Positions 48,268 through 58,526 are shown, counted from the first letter of the stretch. The stretch: DNA of 64,000 bases from QHXW01 sp963768075 (GCA_963768075.1 CAVYHD010000018.1:372001-436000); one strand, 5' to 3'. Program-made: numbers and translations. The notes: a model not told the origin generated them from the sequence alone.

Positions 48268-49689
48268 ATGGCCGATAGTAAAAGGCACATGCGCCAGGGC
48301 ATTTCTTTGCTGTGGATCCGAACGGCCCCGCCAGGACCGGCGGAAATTAATCTGATGGAACACCTTCATCGCTTCGTCATCCAGGTGATCCACAGCCCCA
48401 GCGAGGCGCTCGATCGACTGCGCAGTTCCGGCGCCGCTCTGATTTTTGTCGAATTTCCCCTTCCCGGTTCCGAGCCAGCGGAATTCTTGGAGGCCATTCA
48501 GGAAATCGCGCCGCATGCGCCGGTTCTGGTGCGCGACCCGCACGGGACCGTGGCCGACGCCGTTCGTCTGGTGCGGCTCGGCGCTGACCATTTCATGAGC
48601 GGTCCTCTCGATGAGAATGAAGTGATCGGGCATTTGGAAATGGCAGCGGAGAAGCTGCGCTTGAGCGCCATGGTGGCGGGCCGGCAGGATGCCGAACCGT
48701 GGAAACGCTTCTTCATCGGCGAGAGCCGCCCCGTTCGGGACGTCGAACACATCATCCGGCTGGCTGGCCCGAAGCGCTCCACCGTCCTGATTGCCGGAGA
48801 AACCGGCACGGGCAAAGAAGTAGTGGCGCGCGCCCTGCACCACGCCAGCCCCCGGTCGCACCTGCCCATGGTGGCGGTGAACTGTAGCGCGTTGCCTGAG
48901 AATTTGCTCGAAGCTGAGCTGTTCGGCCACACCAGAGGCGCCTTCACCGGAGCCGTGCAGCAGCGCATTGGGCGCTTCGAGCAGGCGCATAACAGCACTC
49001 TGTTCTTGGACGAAATCGGCGACATGCCGCTCGATCTGCAAGCCAAACTCTTGCGCGTCCTTCAGGAGCGGGAATTTCAGCGCATTGGCAGCTCGGAGAC
49101 CGTTCGCGTCGACGTACGCGTGGTGGCGGCATCGAATACCGATTTGGCCGAAAAGGTGGCCCTGGGAACATTTCGCGAAGACCTGTTCTATCGCCTCAAC
49201 GTGGTACCCATCACCATGCCGCCTCTGCGGGAGCGTGCCTCCGACATCCCCCTGCTGGCAAATCATTTCCTGGAAAAAATCTGCCGCGTGGAAGGCATCG
49301 CCATTAAGCGAATCTTTCGCGAGGCGCTGGATCGCCTTTGCGCGTATCATTGGCCTGGTAATGTGCGGCAATTGGAAAACGCCGTCGAGAAAGCCGTCGT
49401 GCTTAGTGGCGACCGCATGGATCTGTATCCCGCCGATTTTCCTCTTCCGGCAGCCAACGCGCGCAAGCCTCTCGGAGCGGCCTCATCGGCCGTCGTGCCC
49501 GAAAGCGGACTTGATTTTGACACGGCAGTCGCCAATTTCCAACGCAACATCATCGAGCAAGCACTTCAGCGCAGCGGCGGCAACAAGACCGTAGCCGCTG
49601 ACCTGTTGCGCATGAAGCGCACCACCCTGCTGGCCAAACTGCGCAATCTCGAAACCCCCGCTAACGTTGTTTCGATCAAGTCTGCTTAG
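48268..49689 (+). CDS. Sigma54-dependent transcriptional activator with degenerate receiver (flagellar-type)
   Basis: 473 aa from ATG 48268. N-terminal receiver-like domain in which the phospho-acceptor position reads FVEFPLPG, i.e. Glu where Asp is expected. AAA+ domain: Walker A GETGTGKE, sigma54-contact loop GAFTGA, Walker B TLFLDEIGD, sensor II WPGNVRQLENAVEKAV. C-terminal Fis-type helix-turn-helix (GGNKTVAADLLRMKRTTLLAKL). This is FleQ/FlrC-like and located in the flagellar cluster, so control of early flagellar genes is likely; clear sigma54 promoters were not found nearby. Confidence 0.87.
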   Translation: MADSKRHMRQGISLLWIRTAPPGPAEINLMEHLHRFVIQVIHSPSEALDRLRSSGAALIFVEFPLPGSEPAEFLEAIQEIAPHAPVLVRDPHGTVADAVRLVRLGADHFMSGPLDENEVIGHLEMAAEKLRLSAMVAGRQDAEPWKRFFIGESRPVRDVEHIIRLAGPKRSTVLIAGETGTGKEVVARALHHASPRSHLPMVAVNCSALPENLLEAELFGHTRGAFTGAVQQRIGRFEQAHNSTLFLDEIGDMPLDLQAKLLRVLQEREFQRIGSSETVRVDVRVVAASNTDLAEKVALGTFREDLFYRLNVVPITMPPLRERASDIPLLANHFLEKICRVEGIAIKRIFREALDRLCAYHWPGNVRQLENAVEKAVVLSGDRMDLYPADFPLPAANARKPLGAASSAVVPESGLDFDTAVANFQRNIIEQALQRSGGNKTVAADLLRMKRTTLLAKLRNLETPANVVSIKSA

Positions 49690-50107
49690 CGGCGTAGCGC
49701 GCCCGTCGAAACGCCAGTACCGTCAAAGACACCGATGACGCTACCAGCAAGCCATCCCGGATCAGTGTTTTCACACTGATCGCTTCCCCAAAGCCGAAAC
49801 ACGCGCAATCTATTTCCAGGCCTTTCACATATGACCGCACCATCACTCCGAAAAACAGGGCCAGTAACAACGATGCCGCAAGTGCCACTTGCCGCAGCCA
49901 GAATCCCGCCAGCAGCAGAATGCCCAACGCCAGCTCGCACCACGGCAGCGTGCGCGCCAAAGTCATTACCGCCCACTGCGGAAGTAAATGGTACGCGTCA
50001 ATCGCCATGGCAAACAGCAGCCAGGGCTGCCTTAGCTTCGAATAGGCGGCGTACAGAAATACAACGGCGAACACTACGCGCAGAATCAGCAGGAGCCAGC
50101 GCCGCAT
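49676..50107 (-). CDS. MauE/DoxX-family membrane protein
   Basis: 143 aa with four hydrophobic helices (MRRWLLLILRVVFAVVFLYA; ELALGILLLAGFWL; VALAASLLLALFFGVM; DGLLVASSVSLTVLAF) and the MauE-type motif EIDCACFGF with two cysteines facing the periplasm. MauE family members deliver reducing or oxidising equivalents to periplasmic proteins. The gene directly follows a DsbA/thioredoxin-like gene, so both may form a disulfide relay. Overlaps the end of the convergent activator gene by 14 bases. Confidence 0.75.
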   Translation of the reverse strand: MRRWLLLILRVVFAVVFLYAAYSKLRQPWLLFAMAIDAYHLLPQWAVMTLARTLPWCELALGILLLAGFWLRQVALAASLLLALFFGVMVRSYVKGLEIDCACFGFGEAISVKTLIRDGLLVASSVSLTVLAFRRARYAAKQT

Positions 50108-50108
50108 C

Positions 50109-50717
50109 TTACTTGCTGAGCAGCTGATCTAAAACTTGCCGCAGAAGATCGTAGTTCACCCCGCCCGCCACAGGGTATCGCTCGACCCTTGTACGTGATT
50201 ACCATCGTGGGAGTCTGTTGGACTCCCGCCATCCGCCCTAACTGGATGTCGTGGTCGACCGAGGCGGCGATCTGCGGATCCGTCGCCAACTGGCGCACCA
50301 GCTTGGCTTCACTGGGCGAGAGCACGCTGCACACCGTGTCCGCGACTTTTCCATCGACTGACCACGGTTCTGCTGTCTGAACAGGACGCTGCACGCCGCT
50401 TCATACTTGCCTAGCCGCCCGGCCGCGCAGGCGTAGCAAGCAGCCTCGCGCGCATGAGCGTGCATGGTCAACGGAAAGTCGCGATGCAGCAGATAAACTT
50501 TACCCTTGGCCACGTAGTCGTCTTCGAGAGGCCGTAGGGTCCCCTCATAGAGCGTCTTGCACGAAGGACATTGGAAGTCGCTGAAAACTTCGATCGAAAT
50601 CGGAGCCGTGAACACTCCCACGGACTTTACGATCTCCGGAGCGGCGCCTTTCGGACTTTGCGTCTTTGCCGCGCCGGCGGCCAGCGCACAGCAAAGGAAC
50701 AGCAGAGAACGGCTCAT
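50109..50717 (-). CDS. Periplasmic DsbA/thioredoxin-like disulfide oxidoreductase (frameshifted)
   Basis: About 200 aa from ATG 50717 with signal peptide (RSLLFLCCALAAGA). The active site is CPSCK in EVFSDFQCPSCKTLY. The helical insert contains DFPLTMHAHAREAACYACAA. The cis-Pro loop appears as QTPTMVITYKGRAIPV. Frame changes lie near 50370 and 50166; after removing a base at the latter, the end reads VNYDLLRQVLDQLLSK and stops at 50109. It belongs to the thioredoxin_4 / DsbA class. It lies within the flagellar unit, between DUF2802 and MauE. Confidence 0.75.
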
Positions 50718-50761
50718 AGGGTTACCCATCCAACCTAATTGTAATGCGGCCCCGCCTGGCT

Positions 50762-51175
50762 TTACCCGGCGGCCTGCGTCGTCCCCTTCTCCACCTGCTC
50801 GAGCGACATCTGATGCACCTTCAGCAGGAGATTCACTTCATTCCGCGGAATGCTGAGAGCAGCCGCGATGGTTTCCGGGTTCTCACCGCGCCGCCGCATG
50901 CGCAGCACCTGGCCCCGCTTGTTCAGATTGAGCGGCTGTGCCGCGGCCGGCACGGCGGATGGCCGCGTAGCCTCTTCCCGCTCCTTGTTCGACTCTTCCG
51001 TTGCTTCCAGAACCTCAGCCAGCCGTGTTTCGAAATACTCGCGCTGCTTGCGGGCCTGCCTCCCGAGCGTGCGCACTCTCAGGTGCAGCAGAAAGGCGTA
51101 CAGCAGGCACGTCCCCGCGATCGCCAGAACGGCAAACAATTCGAGCGGATGTATCAAAGGCAGCCAGGCGGTCAT
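50762..51175 (-). CDS. DUF2802/DUF6115-like flagellar-cluster protein
   Basis: 137 aa. One N-terminal membrane helix (PLELFAVLAIAGTCLLYAFL), a charged coiled coil (about 35-70), and a C-terminal helix-turn-helix-like segment KRGQVLRMRRRGENPETIAA followed by ALSIPRNEVNLLLKV. This is the layout of DUF2802/DUF6115 proteins, found in flagellar operons of several phyla. It overlaps fliN by four bases (ATGA). The function is unknown. Confidence 0.7.
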   Translation of the reverse strand: MTAWLPLIHPLELFAVLAIAGTCLLYAFLLHLRVRTLGRQARKQREYFETRLAEVLEATEESNKEREEATRPSAVPAAAQPLNLNKRGQVLRMRRRGENPETIAAALSIPRNEVNLLLKVHQMSLEQVEKGTTQAAG

Positions 51176-51501
51176 GATTCCTTTTCCTCCTTTGGCGTCC
51201 CAATTGAGGTTTCCAGGCGTTGCGCGCGGCTCACGATCTGTTGGACCCTGACACCGTAGTTGCCATCCACCACCACCACTTCGCCTCGCGCTATCACACA
51301 ATTATTCACCACCACCTCGACTGGCTCGTTCACCGTGCATTCCAGTTCCACGATCGAACCCGTGGTCCACTTCAGCACCTGCTGCAACGGTACCTGCGTC
51401 TTCCCGAACGAGACGCTGACCGGTAGTTCCACATCCAGCAGCAGATCGAGCGTTTCCAGGTTCTTGACCGGTCCTCCCGCCGTTTGATTGATCTCCGGCA
51501 T
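51172..51501 (-). CDS. fliN: Flagellar motor switch protein FliN (copy 1)
   Basis: 109 aa. SpoA fold: LLLDVELPVSVSFGKTQVPL, VLKWTTGSIVELE, PVEVVVNNCVIARGEVVVVD, NYGVRV. ATG 51501. Matches FliN closely in length and pattern. A second, shorter FliN-like gene is found at 58826, so the C-ring may contain two kinds of SpoA subunits, or one may act in export with FliH. Confidence 0.9.
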   Translation of the reverse strand: MPEINQTAGGPVKNLETLDLLLDVELPVSVSFGKTQVPLQQVLKWTTGSIVELECTVNEPVEVVVNNCVIARGEVVVVDGNYGVRVQQIVSRAQRLETSIGTPKEEKES

Positions 51502-51512
51502 ATCCCTTTCTC

Positions 51513-52250
51513 CTATCGTTGGAGCGACCAGCGCCGCTCCATATATGTGCGCAGCCTCAGTATGCCTTGCGATTTCAGCTGCGCGATGCGAGACAAATGC
51601 ATCTTCGTGATCTCCGCAATCTCGCGCAGCGTGGCTTCCTCGTGGTAATACAAACTCAAAACTGTCCGTTCCATCGGCGGCATCTGTTCAATCGCCTGGG
51701 CCAGCAGCCGCTCCAGTTCAGCGCGCTCCAGGGTTGTCGAAGGCAGGTTGTCCTCCGAATCCGGAATGTAGTTGAGCAGATCGCCTTCCTGGTCTTCATT
51801 GGCGAACTCGAAACTCCCGATGGTGAGTCCGCGGACCTCGTACAATTGCTGCTGATACTCTTCCAGACTGATCTTGAGCTCAGCCGCGATCTCTTCTTCT
51901 CCGGGCGCGCGTCCCAGCCGCTGCTCCACGGCCGAGATAGCAGCCTCGATCTGTTTCGCGCGCCGCCGCTTGTTCTTCGGCGCCCAGTCCATCTCGCGCA
52001 GACTGTCCAGAATCGCGCCACGGATCTTGTGCTCCGCGTATGTCTTGAGCTGTACCCCTTGGGAGGGATCAAACCGGTCCACCGCGGCGATCAGGCCGAT
52101 GACGCCAGTGGAGATCAGGTCGTCAAGAGCGATGTTCTCAGGCAGGCGTTCATGGATCCGGCGCGCGATGAGACGCACCTGGGGAAGATGCTCCAGAATG
52201 AGCTGCTCCCGCTCGGCCCCGCTCGTCTCTTCGGTATCGTACTCGTACAT
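51513..52250 (-). CDS. fliA: RNA polymerase sigma factor FliA (sigma28)
   Basis: 245 aa. Region 2 (DLISTGVIGLIAAVDRFDPS... YAEHKIRGAILDSLREMDWA), region 3 (EQRLGRAPGEEEIAAELKIS) and region 4 (LREIAEITKMHLSRIAQLKS) fit FliA, including the conserved DSLREMDW. It lies in the standard place after flhF. It should direct late flagellar promoters such as the GAAA/GCCGATAA sites seen here. ATG 52250. Confidence 0.9.
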   Translation of the reverse strand: MYEYDTEETSGAEREQLILEHLPQVRLIARRIHERLPENIALDDLISTGVIGLIAAVDRFDPSQGVQLKTYAEHKIRGAILDSLREMDWAPKNKRRRAKQIEAAISAVEQRLGRAPGEEEIAAELKISLEEYQQQLYEVRGLTIGSFEFANEDQEGDLLNYIPDSEDNLPSTTLERAELERLLAQAIEQMPPMERTVLSLYYHEEATLREIAEITKMHLSRIAQLKSQGILRLRTYMERRWSLQR

Positions 52251-52275
52251 ATGCGCGCTACATCACTGCCTGGTC

Positions 52276-53440
52276 TTATGCCGCGGACAACGCTCGCTCC
52301 GTCCGCCGCTCGAGTACATTTTCGAGCAGGCGTGCGGCCGTCGCTGGTTCCAGGTCTTCCGGAATCTGCTGACCCGTTCCCAGAAAGGAAATCGCCTTTC
52401 CCGAGCGCACCGATGCGCTCACCACCGCGCCCAGCGCGGACGTTTCGTCAAGATGGGTAAAGATCAGTTTCGCCGGCGAGAAAGCCTCGAACCGTTCAAT
52501 CATGCTGCTCAGATCCACACTGCGCATGGAAGCCGGCGCCACCAGATGTACTTCAACGCTACGGTCCTGCGCGAGGAAGCGGGCCAGCTCCGTCGCTTCC
52601 TCCATCTCTTGTGCCGCGTAACCTGGAGTATCGATCAAAATCAGCCCCTTCCCGCGGCGCATTTCGAGTGCCTGCTGCAGGCTGCGCGTAGTTTCCACTG
52701 CCTGAAAACCCGCGCCGATGATAGCGGCATAGGTGCGCAACTTGCTCGGCGCCGCCCACGCGGTTGGTGTCGGTCGAAATCAGGTGCACCGGGCGCGAAG
52801 ATGAAATGCCGTACCGCACTGCCATCTTCACAAGCGTGGTCGTCTTTCCACCGCCCGGAGGACCAATCAGCGCCACGACGTGCGATTTCTCTTCAGAGCT
52901 GTCCAGACCCGCGCCCGTCGAAACCAGCGACGCGAGCTCCGTCCGCACCGCCTCTTCGATCGAATCACGATCGAAAGTCTTCCGGCGTGACCGGGGAGAC
53001 GCATCGGTATCGAGGCGCGCGTGAGCCTGCTTCACCACTGTCTTGGCGACATCCACAGAGAATCCGCCATCCACGAGCCGCGACAGCGTTTCAGCGAATT
53101 CCGGCGCCGGAACGGCCCAGGAATACGCCTGCGCGTTGAATCTCGGTGAGTGAGCTGCCCATTTCGTCGATCTGCTTGCGCAGCCGCGCCAGTTCGCGCA
53201 AAACCGGGTCCTCGGGCGCCGGCGCTTTGCCGCGGTCCGGGGATTCTCGGTTCCTTCGCGCGTGTCTTGCCCTTCCGCGCCCTCCGGCAACACCGCGAAT
53301 ACCACTTCGTACTCGCCCAGACCCTGCGCTTCCGGCGGCGCCTTGCGGCTGTTCACCAGAAGCGCGTCGGGACCCAGTTCCTGCCGCGCCTGTTCCACGG
53401 CGTCCTGCACCGTGGGTGCGAAAAACGATTTCATTCTCAT
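52276..53440 (-). CDS. flhF: Flagellar SRP-like GTPase FlhF (frameshifted)
   Basis: About 385 aa from ATG 53440 (MRMKSFFAPTVQDAVEQARQ, the usual start). GTPase motifs: G1 IGPPGGGKTTT, G2/G3 STDTNRVG..., LIDTPGY, G4 region THLDE. Reading frames change near 53110-53250 and 52745; joined, the sequence runs RVGAAEQLRTYAAIIGAGFQ. FlhF sets the site and number of flagella. Its usual partner gene flhG is not adjacent; fliA follows directly. Confidence 0.85.
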
Positions 53441-53475
53441 GCCCCGCTCCTCGTCCCGTCTTTGCTTGCTGCGAC

Positions 53476-55583
53476 TCATTGGATGAACCCTTGTGACATC
53501 ACTTTGACTTCGGCCGGTATCTCATTGTGCGAAAGGAAAACACGTTGGCAAGCGAGGCCTCCACGATCTGCCGCAGGAAGTAGCGTGCTCCAGTCGAAGT
53601 CACCGCCACCACCGGTGTTTCCGGCGACCCCACCTTTTGCTCGATGCGATTCAGAATGTCGCGAATCACCTGCGGCGCTAGCGACAGATGGCTGTTCTGC
53701 TCGCCGTGCTGCACCGCGGATTCGACCGATTGTTCGATCGAGGCATCCAGGAAGTACGCGGCAGCTCGCCCGCGGATTCAGGTAAGGCTTCACGATCGTG
53801 CGGCGGATGGCCTGCCGCACATATTCCGTCAGCAGAACCGGGTTGCGCGTCGACGCGCCGCTTCGCCCAGCGCTTCCAGGATGGTCACCGCATCGCGAAT
53901 GGAAACACGCTCGCGCAACAAGTTCTGCAGCACCCGCTGCACTGTGGCCAGAGGCAGCAGTTTCGGCACCAAATCCTCGACCACCTTGGGATTGTCATGC
54001 GCCACCCGGTCCAGAAGCTTCTTGGCGTCCTGCCGCGAGAACAGCTCGTGGGCGTGGCGGCGGACCAGTTCCGCGAGGTGCGTGCCGATGACGCTGACCG
54101 CATCCACCACCGTGTAGCCGCTGCGGCGCGCGCGCGTCGGCCTGATCCGCGGGATCCACCAGCCGGCAATCCGAAGGCCGGATCGTGCGTCGGCTTGCCC
54201 TGCAGACGGCTGGTCGGGCTTGCCGATCGGAATGGCCAGTTCGTGGCCCTGCAGGCAGCTCGTAGCGTGCGATCTCCGTTGCCCTTGCAGCAGAATCACA
54301 TATTCGCGCGAGCGCAGCGCGATGTTGTCCGTCACCCTCACCGGCGGCAGCAGGTATCCGAGATCTGTCGCCAGTTGCTTGCGAATGCCCGCGATGCGCT
54401 TGCAGCAGCGGCGAATTCGTGTCCGCCGCTCCACCAGACTTCACCAGCCCCAGCCCGACTTCGACGCGAAAGCGGCTCCACCTTCAGCAGGGCTTCCAGA
54501 TTCTCTTTGGCGCTTTGGCGCGGCCTTCGAATCGCGTACTTCCGCGTCGCGATGCCCCGTTTCGACGCATTCGCCAGCCGCACCGCGCCCATGCCGCCGC
54601 CCACAGCAGAAACGGAATCGTCGGCAGCCCGGGAAAGCCGCCAGCACCATCAGCACGCCGCTGGCCAGCAACAGCGGCTGCGCGATCTGCCAAACACCTG
54701 CTTCTGAAATCCGCTCCCAGACGGTCATCCGAGCTGGTGCGCGTAACGATCAGGCCGCCGGAAATCGAAATCATCAGCGCCGGGATCACGGTAACCAGAC
54801 CGTCGCCGATGGTCAGCACGGTATAGGTTTCGAGCGCGTGGCGCAAGCTCCATGCCGTGCTGCAAAACGCCGATCAGGAATCCGGCGATGATGTTGATGC
54901 CGGTGATCAGAATGCTGGCGACGGCGTCGCGCTGCGTGAAGCGCGAGGCGCCGTCCATGGCGCCATAGAATTCCGCTTCGCTGGCCAGTTGCTTGCGCCG
55001 CTGCGCGCGCTTCCGTTTCATCGATCAGGCCGGAGTTCAGGTCCGCGTCGATGGACATCTGTTTGCCGGGCAGCGCGTCCAGGGTGAACCGCGCGGTGAC
55101 TTCCGAAATGCGCACCGCGCCGTGGTTGATCACCACGTACTGAATCGCGATCAGCACCAGGAAGATCACGGCGCCGATGATGTAATTGCCGCCCACCACG
55201 AAGTTGCCGAAGGCTTGGATCACGTGCCCGGCCGCCGACGTGCCGGTATTGCCGTTCAGCAGAATCAGGCGCGCGGAGGAGATATTCAGCGCCAGCCGGA
55301 ACAGCGTCAGCAGCAGCAGGGTGGTGGGAAACACGCTGAAATCCACCGGCCTGCGGATGTACATCGCCACCATCATCACGATCACCGACATCATGATGTC
55401 CGTCACGATCAGGAAATCGAGCAGCGAAGCCGGGCATGCGGCGTGATCAGCGCGATGACGATCGCCAGCACCGCGATCGGCACGCCGAGTTCGCGCAAGT
55501 TCGCCGGAGAAGTCGATCCCTCCGAGATCCCTTCCACGGTGCCGGTGCGGCGATGTGCTTTCGCCTCTGCCAATTTCGATCAT
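53476..55583 (-). CDS. flhA: Flagellar export gate protein FlhA (heavily frameshifted)
   Basis: Span of 702 codons, the size of FlhA. The start ATG 55583 gives MIEIGRGESTSPHR. Pieces in changing frames match the family: SLLDFLIVTDIMMSVIVM, DFSVFPTTLLLLTLFRLALN, ALPGKQMSIDADLNSGLIDE (FHIPEP-type core), YTVLTIGDGLVTVIPALMIS, the linker VWQIAQPLLL, the cytoplasmic domain (VRVTDNIALRSREYVILLQG; KVVEDLVPKLLPLATVQRVL) and the end FLSHNEIPAEVKVM. More than ten single-base insertions interrupt it. FlhA is essential for flagellar export, so sequencing error is the better explanation. Confidence 0.82.
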
Positions 55584-55620
55584 CTCCTTCGGTGAATTAC
55601 GCTGGTCAAGCGCCCGTTCA

Positions 55621-56687
55621 TCAGCTCGGAAAATGTACGCCAGCACTTCCGCCACCGCGCTTATAGAAATGCGCCGGAATCTCCTGCCCCACGTCCACCG
55701 ACTTGTAGAGCGCCTGCGCCAGCGGCGGATTTTCGATCAGCGGAACCTGGTTTTCGAGCGCCTTCTGCCGGATCCGCAGCGCCAGATAGTTCTTGCCCTT
55801 GGCCACCACCTTGGCGCGCCGTGGTCCAATCCAACTGGTACTTCAGCGCCACCGCGTAGTGCGTCGGATTCACGATCACCGCGGTGGCCGTCGGAACTTC
55901 GTGCATCATGCGGCGGCGCGCCAGGTCGCGCTGAATGCGCCGGATGCGCAGCTTCATCAGCGGATTGCCTTCCACTTCCTTGAATTCGTCGCGGATTTCC
56001 TGCTTGCTCATCTTGCAGGTCCTGCTTGTAACGCGCGCTTCTGGCGGACGCAGATCCACCAGGCCGAACACCAGAAAGAGCCACCGCGCCTTCCACAGCA
56101 GCGCCTGTATGCGACGCGCCCACCTGGTGCGACCCATCTTCGACGCCTCGCGAGCGGCAGCGAGAAAGGTACTCCGCCAGATGCGATCCCGGACAGAGAA
56201 GTAGACCGCAGCCCCGAACACCGGAATCATGATCAGCGGCCTGAAGCAGCGCCGGCAGATTCTGTCGCGGCAGTTCCCGCAGCCGCGCAAGCGGGTTCAG
56301 GCGCGGTGAAGTCGGGCGTCAGCTTCTTCGCGCTGAGGCCGAATGCGGTCACAATCGATCTGCGCCGCCAGTGTGATCGCGATCAGCAGCGCGCCACCGG
56401 CGGCCACCAGCGGCAGAAACATGCTGCCTCAGCAAAGTCGCGATCACGTGCACGAAGATCGGCAACCCGGAGATCGTGGCGCGAACGCCCGGCTCAATCA
56501 GATACCGCATGGTCAGGCGCAACTGATTGCAGCCAGTTCCGGGCCCCACTTGGCGACGAGCGGTGAACGCCAGAAACTGCACGAGCGGGACGAAACGCTC
56601 GCGATGTGGGAAATTGCCCCTCGCGCCGCGCTCTCTGTAAGCCGCCGCGGCGTTGCCTGTTCGTTTTTCTGCCCTTGATCACTGCAT
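55621..56687 (-). CDS. flhB: Flagellar export switch protein FlhB (frameshifted)
   Basis: About 350 codons. Start ATG 56687; after removing one base the N-terminus reads MSDQGQKNEQATPRRLTE. Membrane helices follow. The cytoplasmic domain shows EVPTATAVIVNPTHYAVALK, i.e. the self-cleavage motif NPTH intact, and ends near AEVLAYIF. Multiple frame changes between 55800 and 56650. FlhB sets substrate specificity of the export gate once the hook reaches length, together with FliK encoded upstream in this unit. Confidence 0.82.
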
Positions 56688-56696
56688 CTCGTTCGG

Positions 56697-57486
56697 CTAA
56701 GCCGTCAGAACCCCGCGCGACCAATCGCACGCCGCTCATCACCTGTTGGGCATAGCCGCGGTAAACGTGCGGGAACAACAACTGCCAGGCCAGCCAATAG
56801 CGCAACGGCCACCATCATCTTGACGGGAAACGCCAGCACAGACAGTTGCAGTTGATGATTCAATCTACCCAGCAGCGCCAGCGACATATCGACCATCAAC
56901 ATGCAGCGCGAGGACCGGCAGCGCCAGCCGCAGTCCCACTGAAAACATGGCCGAACTCAAGCGCAGAATCTGTTCCCCGCCCGCCGCGCGTCAGCGCGAA
57001 CGTTCCCGCCGGAAAAGTTTCCAGACTGCGGGCAAAGGCGCGGAGCAATCTCCCGGTCGAGCCCCATGGCAAAGAACAGCAGGCCGCCGCGATCTGCGCG
57101 AAAACCACCAGCAACGCCGGAATCGGCCTGCGTCAAGGATCGATCGTGGACGCTAACGCGAAACCCGCCTGCAGCCCCATGATCTGCGCGCCCACCAGGA
57201 AGGATTCGCTCGAGAACGCGAAACCGCGACGCCGATGTCAATCCCCAGCGTAGCTCGGCCATCGATGAGCCAACCACCAGACGCCAATATACGGCGCCGT
57301 CAAATCACGTGCGGCCACAGCGGAAACAGCGCGAGCGTCATGCTGAGCGCCAGGAACCGCGCGGGCAATGTCCGGGCCCGCATGAAATCCCGGCAGAGGC
57401 ACGAAAATGAACACTCCTGTCACTCGCGCCAGCACCAGCAGGAACCCGAAGACCAACGCCAGCGGAAATGTCAGCGGGTGCGCCAC
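56697..57486 (-). CDS. fliR: Flagellar export gate protein FliR (frameshifted)
   Basis: About 262 codons from GTG 57486, located right after the fliQ stop. N-terminal helix: PLTFPLALVFGFLLVLARVT followed by GVFIFVPLPGF, typical of FliR. The C-terminal end reads LFPHVYRGYAQQVMSGVRL and stops at TAG 56697 after a one-base correction. Several frame changes between. It forms the export pore with FliP and FliQ. Confidence 0.78.
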
Positions 57487-57756
57487 TCAATTACCGCGCG
57501 TACCTCCCAGATCGCTGAGAATCCCGACCGTGTAACCCGTCATCTTTTGCAGCATCCACGGCATCAGCAGCACGATCCCAAAGAAACGCCACCAGGCGCG
57601 GAATGGTGTTGAACCCGGTGTCCTGAATCGATGTCACGATCTGGATCAGGCTCACGCAATGCCCGCCAGGAATCCGACAACCAGCAGAGGTGCGCCCAGC
57701 CAGAATGTCATCATCAGAGCCTGTCGCATAATTTGCACGACAAATTCCGGAGTCAT
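57487..57756 (-). CDS. fliQ: Flagellar export gate protein FliQ (frameshifted)
   Basis: 89 codons from ATG 57756. The first half reads MTPEFVVQIMRQALMMTFWL and GAPLLVVGFLAGIA; after frame correction near 57652 and 57588 it continues LIQIVTSIQDTGFNTIPRLV, then MPWMLQKMTGYTVGIL. These are the two FliQ helices with the conserved Q-x-x-T-x-I-Q-D segment. It lies between fliP and fliR. Confidence 0.82.
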
Positions 57757-57764
57757 TTTCCCCC

Positions 57765-58526
57765 TTAGGTGTAAAAACTCTTCATCAGCGAACCGATCAC
57801 CAGATTCCATCCGTCCACCAGCACGAACAAGAAGAATCTTGAATGGCGCCGAGATCATCACCGGCGGCAGCTGGACCATGCCGATCGAAAGCGTCACCGA
57901 AGCCACCACCAGGTCGATCACCATGAACGGCAGAAACAGCACCGCGCCGATCTGAAATCCGGCTTTCAGCTCCGAGAGAATGTACGCCGGAATGAGGACC
58001 CGCAGATCCAGATCCGCCGGAGTGTGCGGCGGCCGGCGACGTGGGTGATTTCGAGGAACAGCTTGATGTCTTTTTCGCGCGCGAACCGGACCAGAAAGTC
58101 CTTCAGCGGGTTGACTGCCGGCGTCAAATGCCTGGTCGCACGTCAGCTGATTCTTTTCCAGGGGCTCCCAGCCCTGGTGGTACATATCCGCCGCCACGGG
58201 CTGATGATCAGAATCGTGAGGAACAGCGAGATTCCCACCAACACCTGATTCGAGGGAGTGGTCTGCGTTCCGAGCGCCTGCCGGAGAAAATGCAGCACGA
58301 TCGCGATGCGCAGAAATGGCGTAATCGACATCACCAGCGCGGGCAGCAGCGTCAGCAGCGTCATCAGAATGACGATCTGCATCGGGACGCTCAGTTGGGA
58401 CCCCTGCGGCCCGCCGTTTGACGGTGTGATCCCGAAGAGCGAGGGCGCCGGCACGGGCGCCGCATGACCCAGAGTCGCGGTCGCAAGCCAGACCAGGCCT
58501 AGCGGCTTCCCGATGCTCCATCTCAT
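57765..58526 (-). CDS. fliP: Flagellar export gate protein FliP (frameshifted)
   Basis: About 252 codons from ATG 58526 with a cleavable signal peptide (GLVWLATATLGHAA), as known for FliP. Conserved: MTLLTLLPALVMSITPFLRI, LHFLRQALGTQTTPSNQVLV, then in other frames LDLRVLIPAYILSELKAGFQ and PFMVIDLVVASVTLSIGMVQ. Frames change near 58195, 58135, 58040 and 57830. It ends at TAA 57765. Coupled to fliO by an ATGA overlap. Confidence 0.85.

Noticed and set aside
48199..49371. 390-aa minus-strand ORF opposite the sigma54 activator
   Set aside because: Shadow frame; the plus strand has complete AAA+ and helix-turn-helix motifs.
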